This document shows, piece after piece, positions 51,135-61,470 of a stretch of 64,000 nucleotides of DNA. The stretch's first letter is position 1; the number at the start of each line of letters is the position of its first letter. The stretch comes from Herbaspirillum huttiense (GTDB taxonomy: Bacteria > Pseudomonadota > Gammaproteobacteria > Burkholderiales > Burkholderiaceae_D): NCBI RefSeq assembly GCF_004367745.1, contig NZ_CP037993.1, forward strand, positions 620,001 through 684,000, given 5' to 3'. Below the pieces are notes generated by a model. That model was not told the origin of the DNA. It saw only the letters and a program-made list of their open reading frames with translations, and ran no database searches. The translations under genes and the position numbers were made by a program.

Positions 51135-52997
51135 ATGCCGACCTACCGTTCCTATACCACCACCCAAGGCCGCAACATGGCCGGCGCGCGTGCGCTGTGG
51201 CGTGCCACCGGCATGAAGGATGGCGATTTCAGCAAGCCCATCATTGCGGTCGTGAACTCCTTCACCCAGTTCGTACCGGGGCACGTGCACCTGAAGGACC
51301 TGGGCCAGCTGGTGGCGCGCGAGATCGAGGCGGCCGGCGGCGTGGCCAAGGAATTCAACACCATCGCCGTGGATGACGGCATCGCCATGGGCCACGACGG
51401 CATGCTGTATTCGCTGCCCTCGCGCGACCTGATCGCCGACTCTGTGGAATACATGGTCAACGCCCACTGTGCCGACGCCATGGTCTGCATCTCCAACTGC
51501 GACAAGATCACCCCGGGCATGCTGATGGCCGCCATGCGCCTGAACATCCCCGTGGTCTTCGTCTCCGGCGGCCCGATGGAAGCCGGCAAGGTCATCAAGA
51601 CCGTCAACACCGACAAGAAGGTCATCAAGCTCGACCTGGTCGACGCCATGATCCAGGCCGGCGACAAGAACATCTCCGACGCCGACGTGGCCGAGGTGGA
51701 ACGTTCGGCCTGTCCGACCTGCGGTTCCTGCTCGGGCATGTTCACCGCCAACTCGATGAACTGCCTGACCGAAGTGCTGGGCCTGTCGCTGCCGGGCAAT
51801 GGCACCGTTCTCGCGACCCACGCCGACCGCAAGGAACTGTTCCTGCGCGCTGGCCGCCTGATCGTCGAACTGGCCAAGCGCCACTACGAACAGGACGACT
51901 ACAGCATCCTGCCGCGCAACATCTGCACCAAGGAAACCTGGGAAAACGCCATGGCCCTGGACGTCTCCATGGGCGGCTCCACCAACACCGTGCTGCACCT
52001 GCTGGCCGCAGCCCACGAAGCCAAGGTGGAATTCACCATGGCCGACATCGACCGCATCTCGCGCAAGGTCCCCTGCCTGTGCAAGGTCGCGCCGATGACC
52101 AACAAGTACCACATCGAAGACGTGCACCGCGCCGGCGGCATCATCGCCATCCTGGGTGAGCTGGCCCGTGCCGGCCTGCTGGATACCTCGCGTCCGACCG
52201 TGCACAGCAAGACCCTGGGCGAAGCCATCGAGAAATTCGACATCCGCGTCACCAGCGATCCGGCCGTACACAAGCTGTTCCGCGCCGCCCCCGGTGGCGT
52301 GCCCACGCAGACGGCCTTCTCGCAGGAAGAGCGTTTTGAAGACAGCGACCTGGACCGCGCCAACGGCTGCATCCGCGATCGCGAACACGCTTACTCGCAA
52401 GACGGCGGCCTGGCGGTCCTGTACGGCAACATCGCCGAGAAGGGTTGCATCGTCAAGACCGCAGGCGTGGATGAAAGCATCCTGAAGTTCTCCGGCACCG
52501 CACGCGTCTTCGAGAGCCAGGACGCGGCTGTGGAAGGCATCCTGGGCGACAAGGTCAAGGCCGGTGATGTGGTCATCGTGCGCTATGAAGGCCCCAAGGG
52601 CGGCCCCGGCATGCAGGAAATGCTGTACCCGACTTCGTACATCAAGTCCAAGGGCCTGGGCAAGGCCTGCGCGCTGTTCACCGATGGCCGCTTCTCCGGC
52701 GGTTCCTCGGGCCTGGTGATCGGCCACGCGTCGCCGGAAGCGGCCGAAGGCGGTGCCATCGGCCTGGTGGAAGAGGGCGACATGATCGATATCGACATCC
52801 CCAACCGCACCATCAACCTGCGCATCTCCGGTGAAGAACTGGCCAAGCGCCGTAGCGAGATGGACGCTCGTGGCGATGCCGCGTGGCAGCCGGGCAATCG
52901 CCAGCGTGTGGTGTCGCAGGCACTGCAGGCTTATGCGGCGCTGACCACGTCGGCTGATCGCGGTGCCGTGCGTGATTTGTCGCAGTTGAAGCGTTGA
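51135..52997 (+). CDS. ilvD: Dihydroxy-acid dehydratase
   Basis: A 620-residue iron-sulfur enzyme that dehydrates 2,3-dihydroxy acids to 2-oxo acids in isoleucine, valine and pantothenate synthesis. Cys ligands for the cluster lie in [12 protein letters not shown] and [11 protein letters not shown]. Conserved blocks [17 protein letters not shown] and [12 protein letters not shown] are intact. The start [14 protein letters not shown] with GAGGAG-like upstream sequence is standard; the frame extends only 14 residues farther up. It ends with a strong terminator. The minus-strand frame of nearly equal length is an antisense shadow. Confidence 0.97.
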   Translation: MPTYRSYTTTQGRNMAGARALWRATGMKDGDFSKPIIAVVNSFTQFVPGHVHLKDLGQLVAREIEAAGGVAKEFNTIAVDDGIAMGHDGMLYSLPSRDLIADSVEYMVNAHCADAMVCISNCDKITPGMLMAAMRLNIPVVFVSGGPMEAGKVIKTVNTDKKVIKLDLVDAMIQAGDKNISDADVAEVERSACPTCGSCSGMFTANSMNCLTEVLGLSLPGNGTVLATHADRKELFLRAGRLIVELAKRHYEQDDYSILPRNICTKETWENAMALDVSMGGSTNTVLHLLAAAHEAKVEFTMADIDRISRKVPCLCKVAPMTNKYHIEDVHRAGGIIAILGELARAGLLDTSRPTVHSKTLGEAIEKFDIRVTSDPAVHKLFRAAPGGVPTQTAFSQEERFEDSDLDRANGCIRDREHAYSQDGGLAVLYGNIAEKGCIVKTAGVDESILKFSGTARVFESQDAAVEGILGDKVKAGDVVIVRYEGPKGGPGMQEMLYPTSYIKSKGLGKACALFTDGRFSGGSSGLVIGHASPEAAEGGAIGLVEEGDMIDIDIPNRTINLRISGEELAKRRSEMDARGDAAWQPGNRQRVVSQALQAYAALTTSADRGAVRDLSQLKR

Positions 52998-53041
52998 TAC
53001 GTGCGACGTCACTGACCGCGACGAAACGACGCTGCAAAAGC

Positions 53042-53074
53042 AAAACCGCCCGGTGCGAGCCGGGCGGTTTTTTT
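53042..53074 (+). terminator. Terminator of ilvD
   Basis: AAAACCGCCCGG and CCGGGCGGTTTT form a 12-bp stem with a 6-nt loop, ending in a long T-run. The A-run at the 5' side allows it to act for the convergent permease gene as well. Confidence 0.93.
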
Positions 53075-53101
53075 TCTCCTGCGCATTGAGGTTGCGCGGG
53101 C

Positions 53102-54985
53102 TTACGCCTTGATCGCCGGTCGCATATGCGTAGACGCAAACGCCAGCCCTTCTTCGAAGGACGACAGCACCATGTCCACCTGTTCTTTCACGGTCGTGGC
53201 CTCTACCTCTTCATTGAAGAATGAGGGGCGGATGGTGACCAGCAGCGCATGCGGCAGGTTCTCGCGCAGGTCATGCACCACCGCCATCCACGCCTCCAGC
53301 TTCTCGCGCACCGGATAGACCAGGAACACGATGGATACCAGTTCCGCCTTGCTGGTATCGGGCTGTTCATCCTCGGGCTGGTCCAGCGTGATGCTGCGGG
53401 CATCGATGCCGGTCACGCGCAGGGCATGCACCAGCAGTTCGGAGAGCAGGTCATCGCGCTCACCGCGCAAGCCGCCGCACAGCACCACCGAGCCCTGCGG
53501 CACATCCAGCGAACCCTGCCAGCGGCCCAGTCGCGCCTGACGCAGTTCGCGCAGGTGCGCGCCCACGCCGCTGTTGAGCAGCGGCACTTCGCGCCGGCGA
53601 CGCAGGCTGCGTGGTGCGCCCGGGCTCTGCGTGAGCACTTCGGTGAGTTGCGAGACCGAATGCAGCAGCCGTTCTTGCTGCGCACCCTCGATGCGGCCAT
53701 GGCGCAGGTCCAATGCCGCCAGGGCCAGGCCGGGCAGCAGGATCTGGTCGCAATACTTGGCGAAGCTCTGCTTTTGCAGATGGCCGCGTGCATCGCGGAT
53801 GATGGCCTCGGATTCACCGGCCAGGGCGCGCTGGTAGAAGCGCTCAGCGTGCGTCATGTCCGGCGCTTCGCCCAGCAGGATGGTGATCGGTTCCAGTGCG
53901 GCCACGTGACGTCCGGCTACCACCAGGCACAGCGTCAACGGGGTGGAGAGCAGCAGGCCGATGGGGCCCCACAGCGTGCCCCAGAACAGCGCCGAGACGA
54001 TCACCGCCAGGGGAGAGAGACCGGAGCTATGGCCATACACGCGCGGCTCGATGAAGTTGGCCACGATCACTTCCAGCCCGACGTAGAAGGCCAGGAAGGA
54101 TAGCGCCAGCCACCAGCCTGGATCAATGGCGGCGATGAAGACCGAAATCATCAGTCCGGACGCCAGCGCGCCCAGGTAAGGAACGAAACGCAGCACCCCG
54201 GCCAGCGCCCCCCACAGCACCGCATGCGGCACGCCGCCGGCGGCCAGCACCGCGCCCATGATGAGGCCGAACACCAGGTTGACCACGAATTGCGAAAAGA
54301 AGAAACGCGACACGCCCTCGGCGGCATCGCCCAGCGCCTGCATGGTGCGGCTCATCTCGGTCAGCCCGGCCAGGCGGATCAGGCGTTCGCGCAGGGACTC
54401 CTGTTCCAGCAGGATGAATACCAGCAGCACCAGCACGATGCCGGCCTGGCCGATCGGCCCCCAGGCCAGTGCAAACAGGCGCCGCAAGGCACCGCGCACC
54501 GACATGCGGGTATCGGCCTCGGGCGTGGCCGCTGCTGCAGCGGCGGCGGCCGCGGTCCGGCTGTTTTTCTTGCCGCTGCGCGCGCTCTCCGGAACCGGCT
54601 GCGGGATTACCGCGCTCAGTTCGGCTTCCAGCCGGGCGAAGGGGCGCTCGGCCATGGCGCGCACGCTTTCCACCTTGTCCTGGATACCTTCGCGATATTG
54701 CGGCAGGTCGCTGGTCACGCTCACCAGCTGGAAGGTCAGCACCACCGCCAGTGCCACCAGGCAGCCACCGACCAGCAGCACCGAGACCATGGCCGCCGCC
54801 GCCCGGTTCAGGCCCAGGGCATCGAGTTTCCTCACCAGCGGCAGGATGATCAGGCTGGCGATGCCGGCTACGGCCAGCGGAGCCAGGATGTCGCGGCCGA
54901 AGTAGAGCATGCCCAGCACCACGGCAGCCCCCAGCAGGGTAGTGGAGCTCAGGCGCGAGAAGGCGGAAGTCTTGAGGTTTTGCAT
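53102..54985 (-). CDS. AI-2E-family (PerM-like) permease with C-terminal cytosolic domain
   Basis: A 627-residue inner-membrane protein. The first ~375 residues are the AI-2E/PerM transporter fold with about eight helices (GMLYFGRDILAPLAVAGIASL, VVNLVFGLIMGAVLAAGGVP, LWGALAGVLRFVPYLGALASG). A periplasmic or cytoplasmic loop contains an uninterrupted Ala run (TAAAAAAAAAT near residue 150). The last ~250 residues form a soluble domain (GSVVLCGGLRGERDDLLSELLVHALRVTG) that is absent from short PerM proteins. Some relatives export autoinducer-2, others Na+/H+; the substrate here is unknown. Confidence 0.9.
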   Translation of the reverse strand: MQNLKTSAFSRLSSTTLLGAAVVLGMLYFGRDILAPLAVAGIASLIILPLVRKLDALGLNRAAAAMVSVLLVGGCLVALAVVLTFQLVSVTSDLPQYREGIQDKVESVRAMAERPFARLEAELSAVIPQPVPESARSGKKNSRTAAAAAAAAATPEADTRMSVRGALRRLFALAWGPIGQAGIVLVLLVFILLEQESLRERLIRLAGLTEMSRTMQALGDAAEGVSRFFFSQFVVNLVFGLIMGAVLAAGGVPHAVLWGALAGVLRFVPYLGALASGLMISVFIAAIDPGWWLALSFLAFYVGLEVIVANFIEPRVYGHSSGLSPLAVIVSALFWGTLWGPIGLLLSTPLTLCLVVAGRHVAALEPITILLGEAPDMTHAERFYQRALAGESEAIIRDARGHLQKQSFAKYCDQILLPGLALAALDLRHGRIEGAQQERLLHSVSQLTEVLTQSPGAPRSLRRRREVPLLNSGVGAHLRELRQARLGRWQGSLDVPQGSVVLCGGLRGERDDLLSELLVHALRVTGIDARSITLDQPEDEQPDTSKAELVSIVFLVYPVREKLEAWMAVVHDLRENLPHALLVTIRPSFFNEEVEATTVKEQVDMVLSSFEEGLAFASTHMRPAIKA

Positions 54986-55068
54986 GGCGTGGAGGTGGGC
55001 AGGAAGGCAGGCCGGTCAGGAATGCAGCGCGAGTATAGCCGTTGCCCTTGCGGTGCGCGCATGGCGGC

Positions 55069-55088
55069 TTGACGTTTTCTGCACCATG
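55069..55088. repeat. Left copy of a 20-bp inverted repeat
   Basis: TTGACGTTTTCTGCACCATG here has its exact reverse complement at 58103-58122. The two copies enclose the VOC gene, the frameshifted LysR gene and the MFS gene (about 3.05 kb). Confidence 0.85.
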
Positions 55089-55130
55089 CCGCGCAAGCTC
55101 AGCTGTGGCGCGGCTTGCGGACGGGCCAGT

Positions 55131-55523
55131 TCAGCGGATCACTTCATACAGTTCCAGTGGCAGCCCATCCGGATCGGCGAAGAAGGTGAAGCGCCGGCCC
55201 GTGTATTCATCCACGCGGATGTCTTCCACCACCACGCCACTGGCCTGCAGCTCAGCCTTGCTGGCAGCCACGTCGGCCACGGCAAAGGAGAGATGGCGCA
55301 GACCGCAGGCCTCGGGGCGCGAAGGACGGGGCGGCGGTTCAGGGAAGGAAAACAGCTCGATCTGGCTGCCATCGGGCAGGCCCAGGTCCAGCTTCCAGGA
55401 GTCGCGCGCCTGGCGGTAATGTTCGGCGATCACGCGCAGACCCAGCAGGTCCACATAGAAGGCCTTGGAGACGGCATAGTCGGAACAGATGACGGCCACA
55501 TGATGAATGCCTTGCAGTTGCAT
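55131..55523 (-). CDS. gloA2: VOC-family protein, GloA2/YaeR-like
   Basis: A 130-residue glyoxalase-like protein. The metal ligands appear in order: IHHVAVI (His7/8), QIELFSF (Glu), LRHLSFAV (His) and LPLELYEV (Glu). Conserved YaeR residues (YRQARDSWKLDL) are present, supporting the GloA2/YaeR group. It lies 22 bp downstream of the LysR gene on the same strand. The substrate is not established for this branch. Confidence 0.88.
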   Translation of the reverse strand: MQLQGIHHVAVICSDYAVSKAFYVDLLGLRVIAEHYRQARDSWKLDLGLPDGSQIELFSFPEPPPRPSRPEACGLRHLSFAVADVAASKAELQASGVVVEDIRVDEYTGRRFTFFADPDGLPLELYEVIR

Positions 55524-55545
55524 GGAATGCTTTCAGGAAAAGGGT

Positions 55546-56503
55546 TCAGCCGGGACGGCCTTTGGCACCCGCACCGTGCTGCGCCAGCCCGGCACAGACC
55601 GCGCGCACCTTGTCGCGCAGCCAGCGATGTGCCGGGTCCAGCTCCACGCGCGGATGCCACATCAGCGAGACGATGATGGGAGCGGTCGCGATCGGCAATT
55701 CGAACAGATGGATGCCGGACGCGCTGCCATCCTTGCGCGGCGTGCCGGCCGTGGTCAGGAAGGAGCGCGGCACCATGGCCACCAGGTCGGAGTTGCGCAC
55801 CACCGCCAGCGCACCGGGAAAACTCGGCACCACCGCCACCACCTTGCGCACCAGGCCGCGCTCGGCCAGCGCGGTATCGAGCGGACTGGCGCGGTCGCCG
55901 CGCGGCGAAGCGCTCACGTGTTCGTATGCGCAATAGCGCTCGGCACTCACGCGCCGCAGGGCCGCCAGCGGATGCCCCACCCGGACTGCGCCCACGAAGC
56001 GGTCACGGAACAGGGTCTGCAGGCGCACCTCCGGCCCCATCTCGCTGGCCACGCCGATTTCGATGTCGGCACTGCCTTCGCGCAGGGGCAGGGGGGCTGC
56101 GCTCCACCTTGGGCGCGAAGCGCAAGCGCACCAGCGGCGCCTCGCTGGTGACGGCACTGATGAGTGCGGCACCACAGGCTTCGATGAAGCCCTCGTTGGC
56201 ACGGATGGTGAAGTCGCGCTCCAGCCGCGCCACATCCAGTTCCGGTACCGAAGGACGCAACACCGAGCGCGCTTCATGCACCACATTGCGCACACGCTCC
56301 TGCAGCGCTTCCGCGCAGGGTGTCAGGACCATCTGCCGCCCGGCGCGCACCAGCAACTGGTCGCCGGTCGCCTGGCGCAGGCGCGTCAGGGTGCGGCTCA
56401 TGGCCGAGGCGCTCAGACCCAGGCGGCGCGCAGCCCCGGCCACGCTGGCTTCGGCGATGAGGGCATCCAGTGCGATCAGGAGGTTGAGGTCGGTATCGGG
56501 CAT
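55546..56503 (-). pseudogene. LysR-family regulator with a single-base frameshift
   Basis: The N-terminal frame (56503-~56100) encodes the LysR helix-turn-helix (VAGAARRLGLSASAMSRTLTRLRQATGDQLLVRAG) and part of the effector domain. The rest (GSADIEIGVASEMGPEVRLQT onward to 55546) is in a second frame. The shift falls at a run of six G (56091-56096, plus strand). Removing one base gives one frame of 318 residues (KVERSPLPLREGSADIE). This could be a real null mutation, a phase-variable tract or a sequencing error. It is divergent from the MFS gene, which it probably regulated. Confidence 0.85.
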
Positions 56504-56632
56504 GGGAGCATCCTAGCATGCGAGGGCTGACATGGCGTCCCGTGCAATGATCCAATGCAAGCCATGCGTCTTCCGCCTTGTCTCGCGGCTGGCTATAGTG
56601 AAGACCTGATTCGATCTTCCCAAGCGATCTCC

Positions 56633-58087
56633 ATGTCACTCTTTACCGACCTGCCCGGCGACGAAGGCCTGCCGGGCGTGCAGCGCCGCCGCGCCATGCT
56701 GGCTGTCATGATGGCCACCACCATGGCCGTGTTCGACGGCACCATCATCAACGTCGCCCTGCCGCAGATCAGCCTGGCCCTGCAGACTTCGGCGGCGGCT
56801 TCCGTGTGGGTGGCCAATGCCTACCTGCTGGCTACGGCGATGACGCTGGCCGCGTTTGCGGCCCTGTCCTCACGGCTGGGCTTTCGTACCCAGTTCACGG
56901 CCGGGCTCGCCGTGTTTACGCTGGCGTCGCTGGGCTGCGCCCTGTCGCGCTCGGTGGATCTGCTCATTGCCATGCGCGTGCTGCAAGGGCTGGGCGGCGC
57001 GGCCATGCTGAGCATAGCGCCGGCCATCCATCGCACCGTCTTTCCCAATCGCCTGCTGGGCCGCATCCTTGGCCTCAATGCCGTGCTGGTGGCCGCCAGC
57101 ACCGCCGTCGGTCCGGTACTGGGCGGCACCTTGCTGGCCGCGCTGGGCTGGGAGTGGATCTTCCTCATCAACGTCCCGCTGGGCATCGTCGCCGTGCTGC
57201 TGTCGTGGAGTGCCATTCCGGAAACACGCAAACCGGCCCAGGCACCCTTCGACGTGGCCGGTGCGCTGTGGTCGGCGCTGGCCATGGGTGCCATCATCAT
57301 GGCCGCCGATACCTGTGCGCGCTTTGCCGAACCGGGGCAGGGCACGCACGCCATGCTGGAGGCGGCAGCCTACGCGCTGGTGGCGCTGCTGGCCGGAGCC
57401 GCGTTCGTGCGCGGGCAGCGCCGCGTGCCGGAGCCCCTGTTGCCGCTGGACATCTTTGCCAATGCGCGTTTCTCGCTGGCCGCACTGACCTCGCTGGCGT
57501 CCTTCGTGGGGCAGGGCATCGCCTTCGTGGCCTTGCCCTTCCTGTTCCAGAACGGCTATGGCTATACCGCGTTTGAATCGGCGGCGCTGTTCACGCCCTG
57601 GCCGCTGGGCATCGTGCTGGTGGCACCGCATGCGGGCAAACTGGCGGACCGCCATTCACCGGCGCTGCTGTCGAGCCTGGGCCTGGCGCTCTTTACGGTC
57701 GGGCTGGCCTTGCTGGCCTTGCTGCCCGATCACGCCCAGGCCTGGGACATCGGCTGGCGTGCCCTGGTGTGCGGCATGGGCTTCGGTTTCTTCCAGAGTC
57801 CCAACAATCGCGAGATGCTGTCCAACGTTGCCCGCGAACGCAGCGGCAATGCCTCCGGCGTGCTGGCCATCATGCGCACCTTCGGCCAGTGCCTGGGAGC
57901 CGCCTTGCTGGGCACGGTCCTGGCGATTTACACCGCCGGTGCCGTCGCGCAAGGGGAAGTGCGCATGAGTGCGGCGCAGGATGGCGAGGCGATTCGTCTC
58001 GCGCTGTGGATCGCGGTATTGGCCACGGCCCTGGCGACTGCGGTCAGCGCCAGCCGTCTTCGGCGCAAGGAGCAATCGCCCGCCTGA
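56633..58087 (+). CDS. MFS drug exporter (DHA2/EmrB-like, 14-TM)
   Basis: A 484-residue inner-membrane transporter. The start MSLFTDLPGDEGLPG leads into helix 1. The DHA motifs are visible: VFDGTIINVALPQI (motif D1), MRVLQGLGGAAMLSIAPAI (motif B), and LNAVLVAASTAVGPVLGGTL (motif C, antiporter). About 14 hydrophobic segments fit the EmrB type. It is divergent from the frameshifted LysR gene with a 129-bp gap. Without a functional regulator, its expression may be altered. The substrate is unknown. Confidence 0.92.
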   Translation: MSLFTDLPGDEGLPGVQRRRAMLAVMMATTMAVFDGTIINVALPQISLALQTSAAASVWVANAYLLATAMTLAAFAALSSRLGFRTQFTAGLAVFTLASLGCALSRSVDLLIAMRVLQGLGGAAMLSIAPAIHRTVFPNRLLGRILGLNAVLVAASTAVGPVLGGTLLAALGWEWIFLINVPLGIVAVLLSWSAIPETRKPAQAPFDVAGALWSALAMGAIIMAADTCARFAEPGQGTHAMLEAAAYALVALLAGAAFVRGQRRVPEPLLPLDIFANARFSLAALTSLASFVGQGIAFVALPFLFQNGYGYTAFESAALFTPWPLGIVLVAPHAGKLADRHSPALLSSLGLALFTVGLALLALLPDHAQAWDIGWRALVCGMGFGFFQSPNNREMLSNVARERSGNASGVLAIMRTFGQCLGAALLGTVLAIYTAGAVAQGEVRMSAAQDGEAIRLALWIAVLATALATAVSASRLRRKEQSPA

Positions 58088-58414
58088 TCTGGCTTGGCGG
58101 GCCATGGTGCAGAAAACGTCAACGCTCGCCGAGCTCATCAGTGACTGAAATGTACCTAAATTGGTAACTTTTTAGTGAGCCGGTAAATCCTCGCTGATTC
58201 TCGCTTTGTCCCGCCAGGCCGGAGCATAGACTGCTTCTGCTTGCCGGCGTACTGACTGCACCAGGGCGAAACACAATCACAACAGCGTCCCGCTTCATCC
58301 TCCTCGCCCCGATCAAGCGTTCAGGTCCCGCAGTCCTTCCCGGGCAAGCTCCGTCAAACTCTCTCCGGTCTCACCTTCCATCGGCCGGGGGATACCGCAA
58401 AAGGGGGCAATACC
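58088..58414. other. Intergenic region between MFS and chemoreceptor genes
   Basis: 327 bp with no supported gene. It holds the right copy of the 20-bp inverted repeat (58103-58122). A weak sigma-70-like pair (TTGGTA and TAAATC, 17-bp spacing, near 58163-58191) is possible. Nothing else was seen. Confidence 0.4.
58103..58122. repeat. Right copy of the 20-bp inverted repeat
   Basis: CATGGTGCAGAAAACGTCAA is the exact reverse complement of 55069-55088. It lies 15 bp after the MFS stop codon. The flanks diverge within a few bases on both sides. Confidence 0.85.
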
Positions 58415-60061
58415 ATGGGCAAGTTGAAAGTCGTGACCAGGCTGGCGTTGGGCTTCGGCCTGATTCTCGTATTTCTGCTGGGCATTTCCGTACTGGGCAT
58501 GGCAGGCATGTCGCGCATCAATGATGCACTCACCGACATCACTGCCATCAATAATGCCGAAACCAAGCTGGTCACCGTCTTGCGCAACGCATTGAGTCAG
58601 CGCGCCATCGCCATTCGCAATGTTGCCTTGCTGGAAGATCAGGAAAGCATGCGCGTGGAGTCGCAGACACTGGCGCGCCAGGAAAAGATTTACGCCGATG
58701 CCTTGCTTGCGCTCGACAAGATGTTCAGCACGGAAGTGGCTACCAGCGAGCGCGAGAAGCAGCTCCTGGCGCAGATCAAGGCCGATGAAGCCGCCACCGT
58801 GCCGCTGATGGCCAAGGCACTGCAGCTGGGACTGGACAACAAGCCGGTCGACGCCGTGAAGGTGCTCATCACCGAAGTGCGCCCCAAGCAGCAGGCCTGG
58901 ATCAAATCGCTTACCGAGCTGGCCGATTTTGAAGACCAGCTCAATGAGGAAGCTGCCGCCGACGCACGCACCACCTACGCCTGGCTGCGCACGGTGATGC
59001 TGAGTGCCGTCGCGCTGGCGCTGCTGGTGGGAGTCGCCGCCTCGGCCCTGATTGCACGCAGCATCTTGCGCCAGCTGGGGGCCGAACCGTCGGAAGCGCA
59101 GGCCATCGCGCGCGAGATCGCCTCGGGCGATCTCACCGCCACCGTGCGCCTGCGGGATGGCGACGGTTCCAGCCTGATGGCTTCCATTGAACAGATGCGT
59201 TACCAGTTGAACGTGATCGCACACGGCATCAAGTCGGCGGCCGAGACCATTTCGGTGGCCAGCGGCCAGATCGCGCAGGGCAACTTCGATCTCTCGCAAC
59301 GTACCGAAGAACAAGCCGCCTCGCTGGAAGAAACTGCCGCCAGCATGGAAGAGCTGACCACCACCGTGCGCCAGAACACCAGCCACGCCGCCGAGGCGCT
59401 GCGTCTGTCGGGTGGTGCGGCCGAGACGGCAGCCACCGGCAGCGAAGCCTTCGATCGCGTGGTCTCGACCATGGACAAGATCTCGGCCAGCTCGGGCAAG
59501 ATGGCCGACATCATCGGCGTGATTGAAGGCATCGCCTTCCAGACCAATATCCTCGCCCTCAACGCAGCGGTGGAAGCGGCCCGTGCCGGTGAGCAGGGGC
59601 GCGGCTTTGCGGTGGTCGCCTCGGAAGTGCGCTCGCTGGCGCAGCGCAGTGCGGTGGCGTCCAAGGAGATCAAGGACCTGATCGGGGAATCGATGGCGCA
59701 TGTTGGCGCTGGCTCGCAACTGGTGGCCAGCGCCGGTCAGCAGATGAGCGGCATCGTGGCCTCGGTGCAGCGCTTCGGCGAGATCATGAACGAGATCGCC
59801 ACCGCGACCCAGGAACAGGGCAGCGGCATCGAGCAGATCAACACGGCCATCGTGCAGATGGATCAGGTGACCCAGCAGAATGCGGCACTGGTGGAAGAAG
59901 CCAGTGCGGCAGCGCAGTCGCTGTCGCAACAGGCCAGCGGCTTGCTGAAGGTGGTGTCGATCTTCAAGATCCGCCAGGATGCCTCGACCATGCCCGGCAG
60001 TGGCACTGCAGCGCCTGCTGCACCGGGTTTGCAGGGTGCGCCGCTGGCGGCCTTGCATTGA
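58415..60061 (+). CDS. Methyl-accepting chemotaxis protein
   Basis: A 548-residue chemoreceptor with the common betaproteobacterial MCP start ([22 protein letters not shown]1 about residues 9-32). The periplasmic four-helix sensor (residues 35-185, [20 protein letters not shown]) belongs to the Tar-like helical bundle group. TM2 is about 190-212, followed by HAMP, then methylation helices and the hairpin tip ([22 protein letters not shown]). It has a single copy of the HAMP-distal segment that is duplicated in the receptor at 12674. The C-terminus is Ala/Pro-rich without a CheR pentapeptide. The ligand is unknown. Confidence 0.93.
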   Translation: MGKLKVVTRLALGFGLILVFLLGISVLGMAGMSRINDALTDITAINNAETKLVTVLRNALSQRAIAIRNVALLEDQESMRVESQTLARQEKIYADALLALDKMFSTEVATSEREKQLLAQIKADEAATVPLMAKALQLGLDNKPVDAVKVLITEVRPKQQAWIKSLTELADFEDQLNEEAAADARTTYAWLRTVMLSAVALALLVGVAASALIARSILRQLGAEPSEAQAIAREIASGDLTATVRLRDGDGSSLMASIEQMRYQLNVIAHGIKSAAETISVASGQIAQGNFDLSQRTEEQAASLEETAASMEELTTTVRQNTSHAAEALRLSGGAAETAATGSEAFDRVVSTMDKISASSGKMADIIGVIEGIAFQTNILALNAAVEAARAGEQGRGFAVVASEVRSLAQRSAVASKEIKDLIGESMAHVGAGSQLVASAGQQMSGIVASVQRFGEIMNEIATATQEQGSGIEQINTAIVQMDQVTQQNAALVEEASAAAQSLSQQASGLLKVVSIFKIRQDASTMPGSGTAAPAAPGLQGAPLAALH

Positions 60062-60112
60062 GACAGGCTGCGCGAAGCAGCGGCAGGCCGGCGCTTGCCG
60101 GCCTTGCGGGCA

Positions 60113-61456
60113 TCAGCCCTGGCCGCCATCTTCCTCGTCTTCGTCCTTGGGGACGAAGACCATGCCGGTCTTGGCGTTGTAATCCATGAGACCGGCATAG
60201 CGGCCCCAGGCGATCATGGTCTCGAAAGTCTTTTCGGGATTGTCGTAGGGCAGGGCGCTGCCGATATCCTTCAAGACGCGCTCGGCCTCGATTTCTTCCG
60301 CTTCGCCCAGCACCGCCAGGATGATGTGGAACAGGCGCAGCTTGTAGACCTGCTCGGCGAAGATGGCGCGCTGGCCCTTGCGGTCGGCGGCCACGAAGCG
60401 GCGGCCGAGGTCGGTCAGGTAGACCTCCTGCTTGGGCGTATCCACCAGTTCCAGGATCTCGGCGGCCTTCACGGTGCCGATGGTCTCGCCGAATTCCTTG
60501 CCGATCTCGTCCGAGATGTCGTAGATGTTGTTCAGTTCCGGCTCGTCGTGCAGCAGGCTCATCAGGCCCAGGATCTGGCCCACCGGGATCAGCGGGATGG
60601 ATTCCATGCGCTTGCGTCCGCGCGAGATCGGCTCGCCCGGCACATGCACTTCCGGCGGCAGGTCGGGCAGGGAGAGCGTGGTGATGGCTTCGTGGATGAT
60701 GTTGACCAGGCGTTGGAATTCCGGGCTCTTGGAGTCGCGCGGATAGGGAAGCGGATTCTCCAGCACCAGGCCCAGGCGGCCCGGACGCGGGAACACCACG
60801 ACGATGCGGGTAGCCATTTCCACCGCTTCCTCGATGTTGTGGGTGACCATGAAGATGGAGGTCAGGCCGCTGTCCGGGGCACGCCACAGGCTGATCAATT
60901 CCTGGCGCAGGTTCTCTGCGGTCAGCACGTCCAGCGCGCTGAAGGCTTCGTCCAGGCACAGCAGCTTGGGCTTGGACACCAGCGCGCGCGCAATGCCCAC
61001 GCGCTGGCGCATGCCGCCCGAGAGCTCACGCGGATAGGCGCTGTGATAGTTGCCCAGGCCGATCAGTTCGATGGCGCGATCCACTGCCGCATCACGTTCC
61101 TCGCGGGTCGGGTTGTGCGACATCAGGCCGACGGCCACGTTCTGTTCCACCGTCAGCCATGGGTACAGCGCGAAGGTCTGGAACACCACCGAGGCATCGC
61201 GATTGACGCCATTGAGCTGTTTGCCGGCCGCCATGGTGTGGCCCGAGCTGGGTTCGACCAGGCCGGTCAGGCAGCGCAGGATGGTGGACTTGCCCGAGCC
61301 GGACTGGCCCAGCAGGGCCAGCAGTTCGCCCTCGTGGACGGCCAGGTCGATGTTGTCCAGCACCTTGAGCTCGTGGCCGCCGGCGGTGTTGTAGGATTTG
61401 CTGACGGCGCACAGTTCAGCGACGGCGGGACGTTGTTGCGGAGAAGTCATGGTCAT
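60113..61456 (-). CDS. ABC transporter ATP-binding protein, nitrate/sulfonate type with C-terminal domain
   Basis: A 447-residue ATPase. Walker A is GQSGSGKSTILR (about residues 48-59), the Q-loop is in VFQTFALYPWLTV, the signature is LSGGMRQRVGIARAL, and Walker B is LLCLDEAFSALD. After residue 270 comes an AAA-associated C-terminal domain (IPVGQILGLMSLLHDEPELNN, EILELVDTPKQEVYLTDLG). This extension is found in SsuB/TauB/NrtD-like proteins. ATG 61456 was chosen; a TTG at 61474 would overlap the permease stop (TTGA), so translation is coupled. The binding protein is not in the window, so the substrate (nitrate, taurine or sulfonate class) is open. Confidence 0.93.
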   Translation of the reverse strand: MTMTSPQQRPAVAELCAVSKSYNTAGGHELKVLDNIDLAVHEGELLALLGQSGSGKSTILRCLTGLVEPSSGHTMAAGKQLNGVNRDASVVFQTFALYPWLTVEQNVAVGLMSHNPTREERDAAVDRAIELIGLGNYHSAYPRELSGGMRQRVGIARALVSKPKLLCLDEAFSALDVLTAENLRQELISLWRAPDSGLTSIFMVTHNIEEAVEMATRIVVVFPRPGRLGLVLENPLPYPRDSKSPEFQRLVNIIHEAITTLSLPDLPPEVHVPGEPISRGRKRMESIPLIPVGQILGLMSLLHDEPELNNIYDISDEIGKEFGETIGTVKAAEILELVDTPKQEVYLTDLGRRFVAADRKGQRAIFAEQVYKLRLFHIILAVLGEAEEIEAERVLKDIGSALPYDNPEKTFETMIAWGRYAGLMDYNAKTGMVFVPKDEDEEDGGQG

Positions 61457-61470
61457 GGCGTGGCTCAAGG

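Noticed and set aside
51108..53012. Minus-strand frame of 634 codons opposite ilvD
   Set aside because: Antisense shadow of a perfect dihydroxy-acid dehydratase, with no domain of its own.
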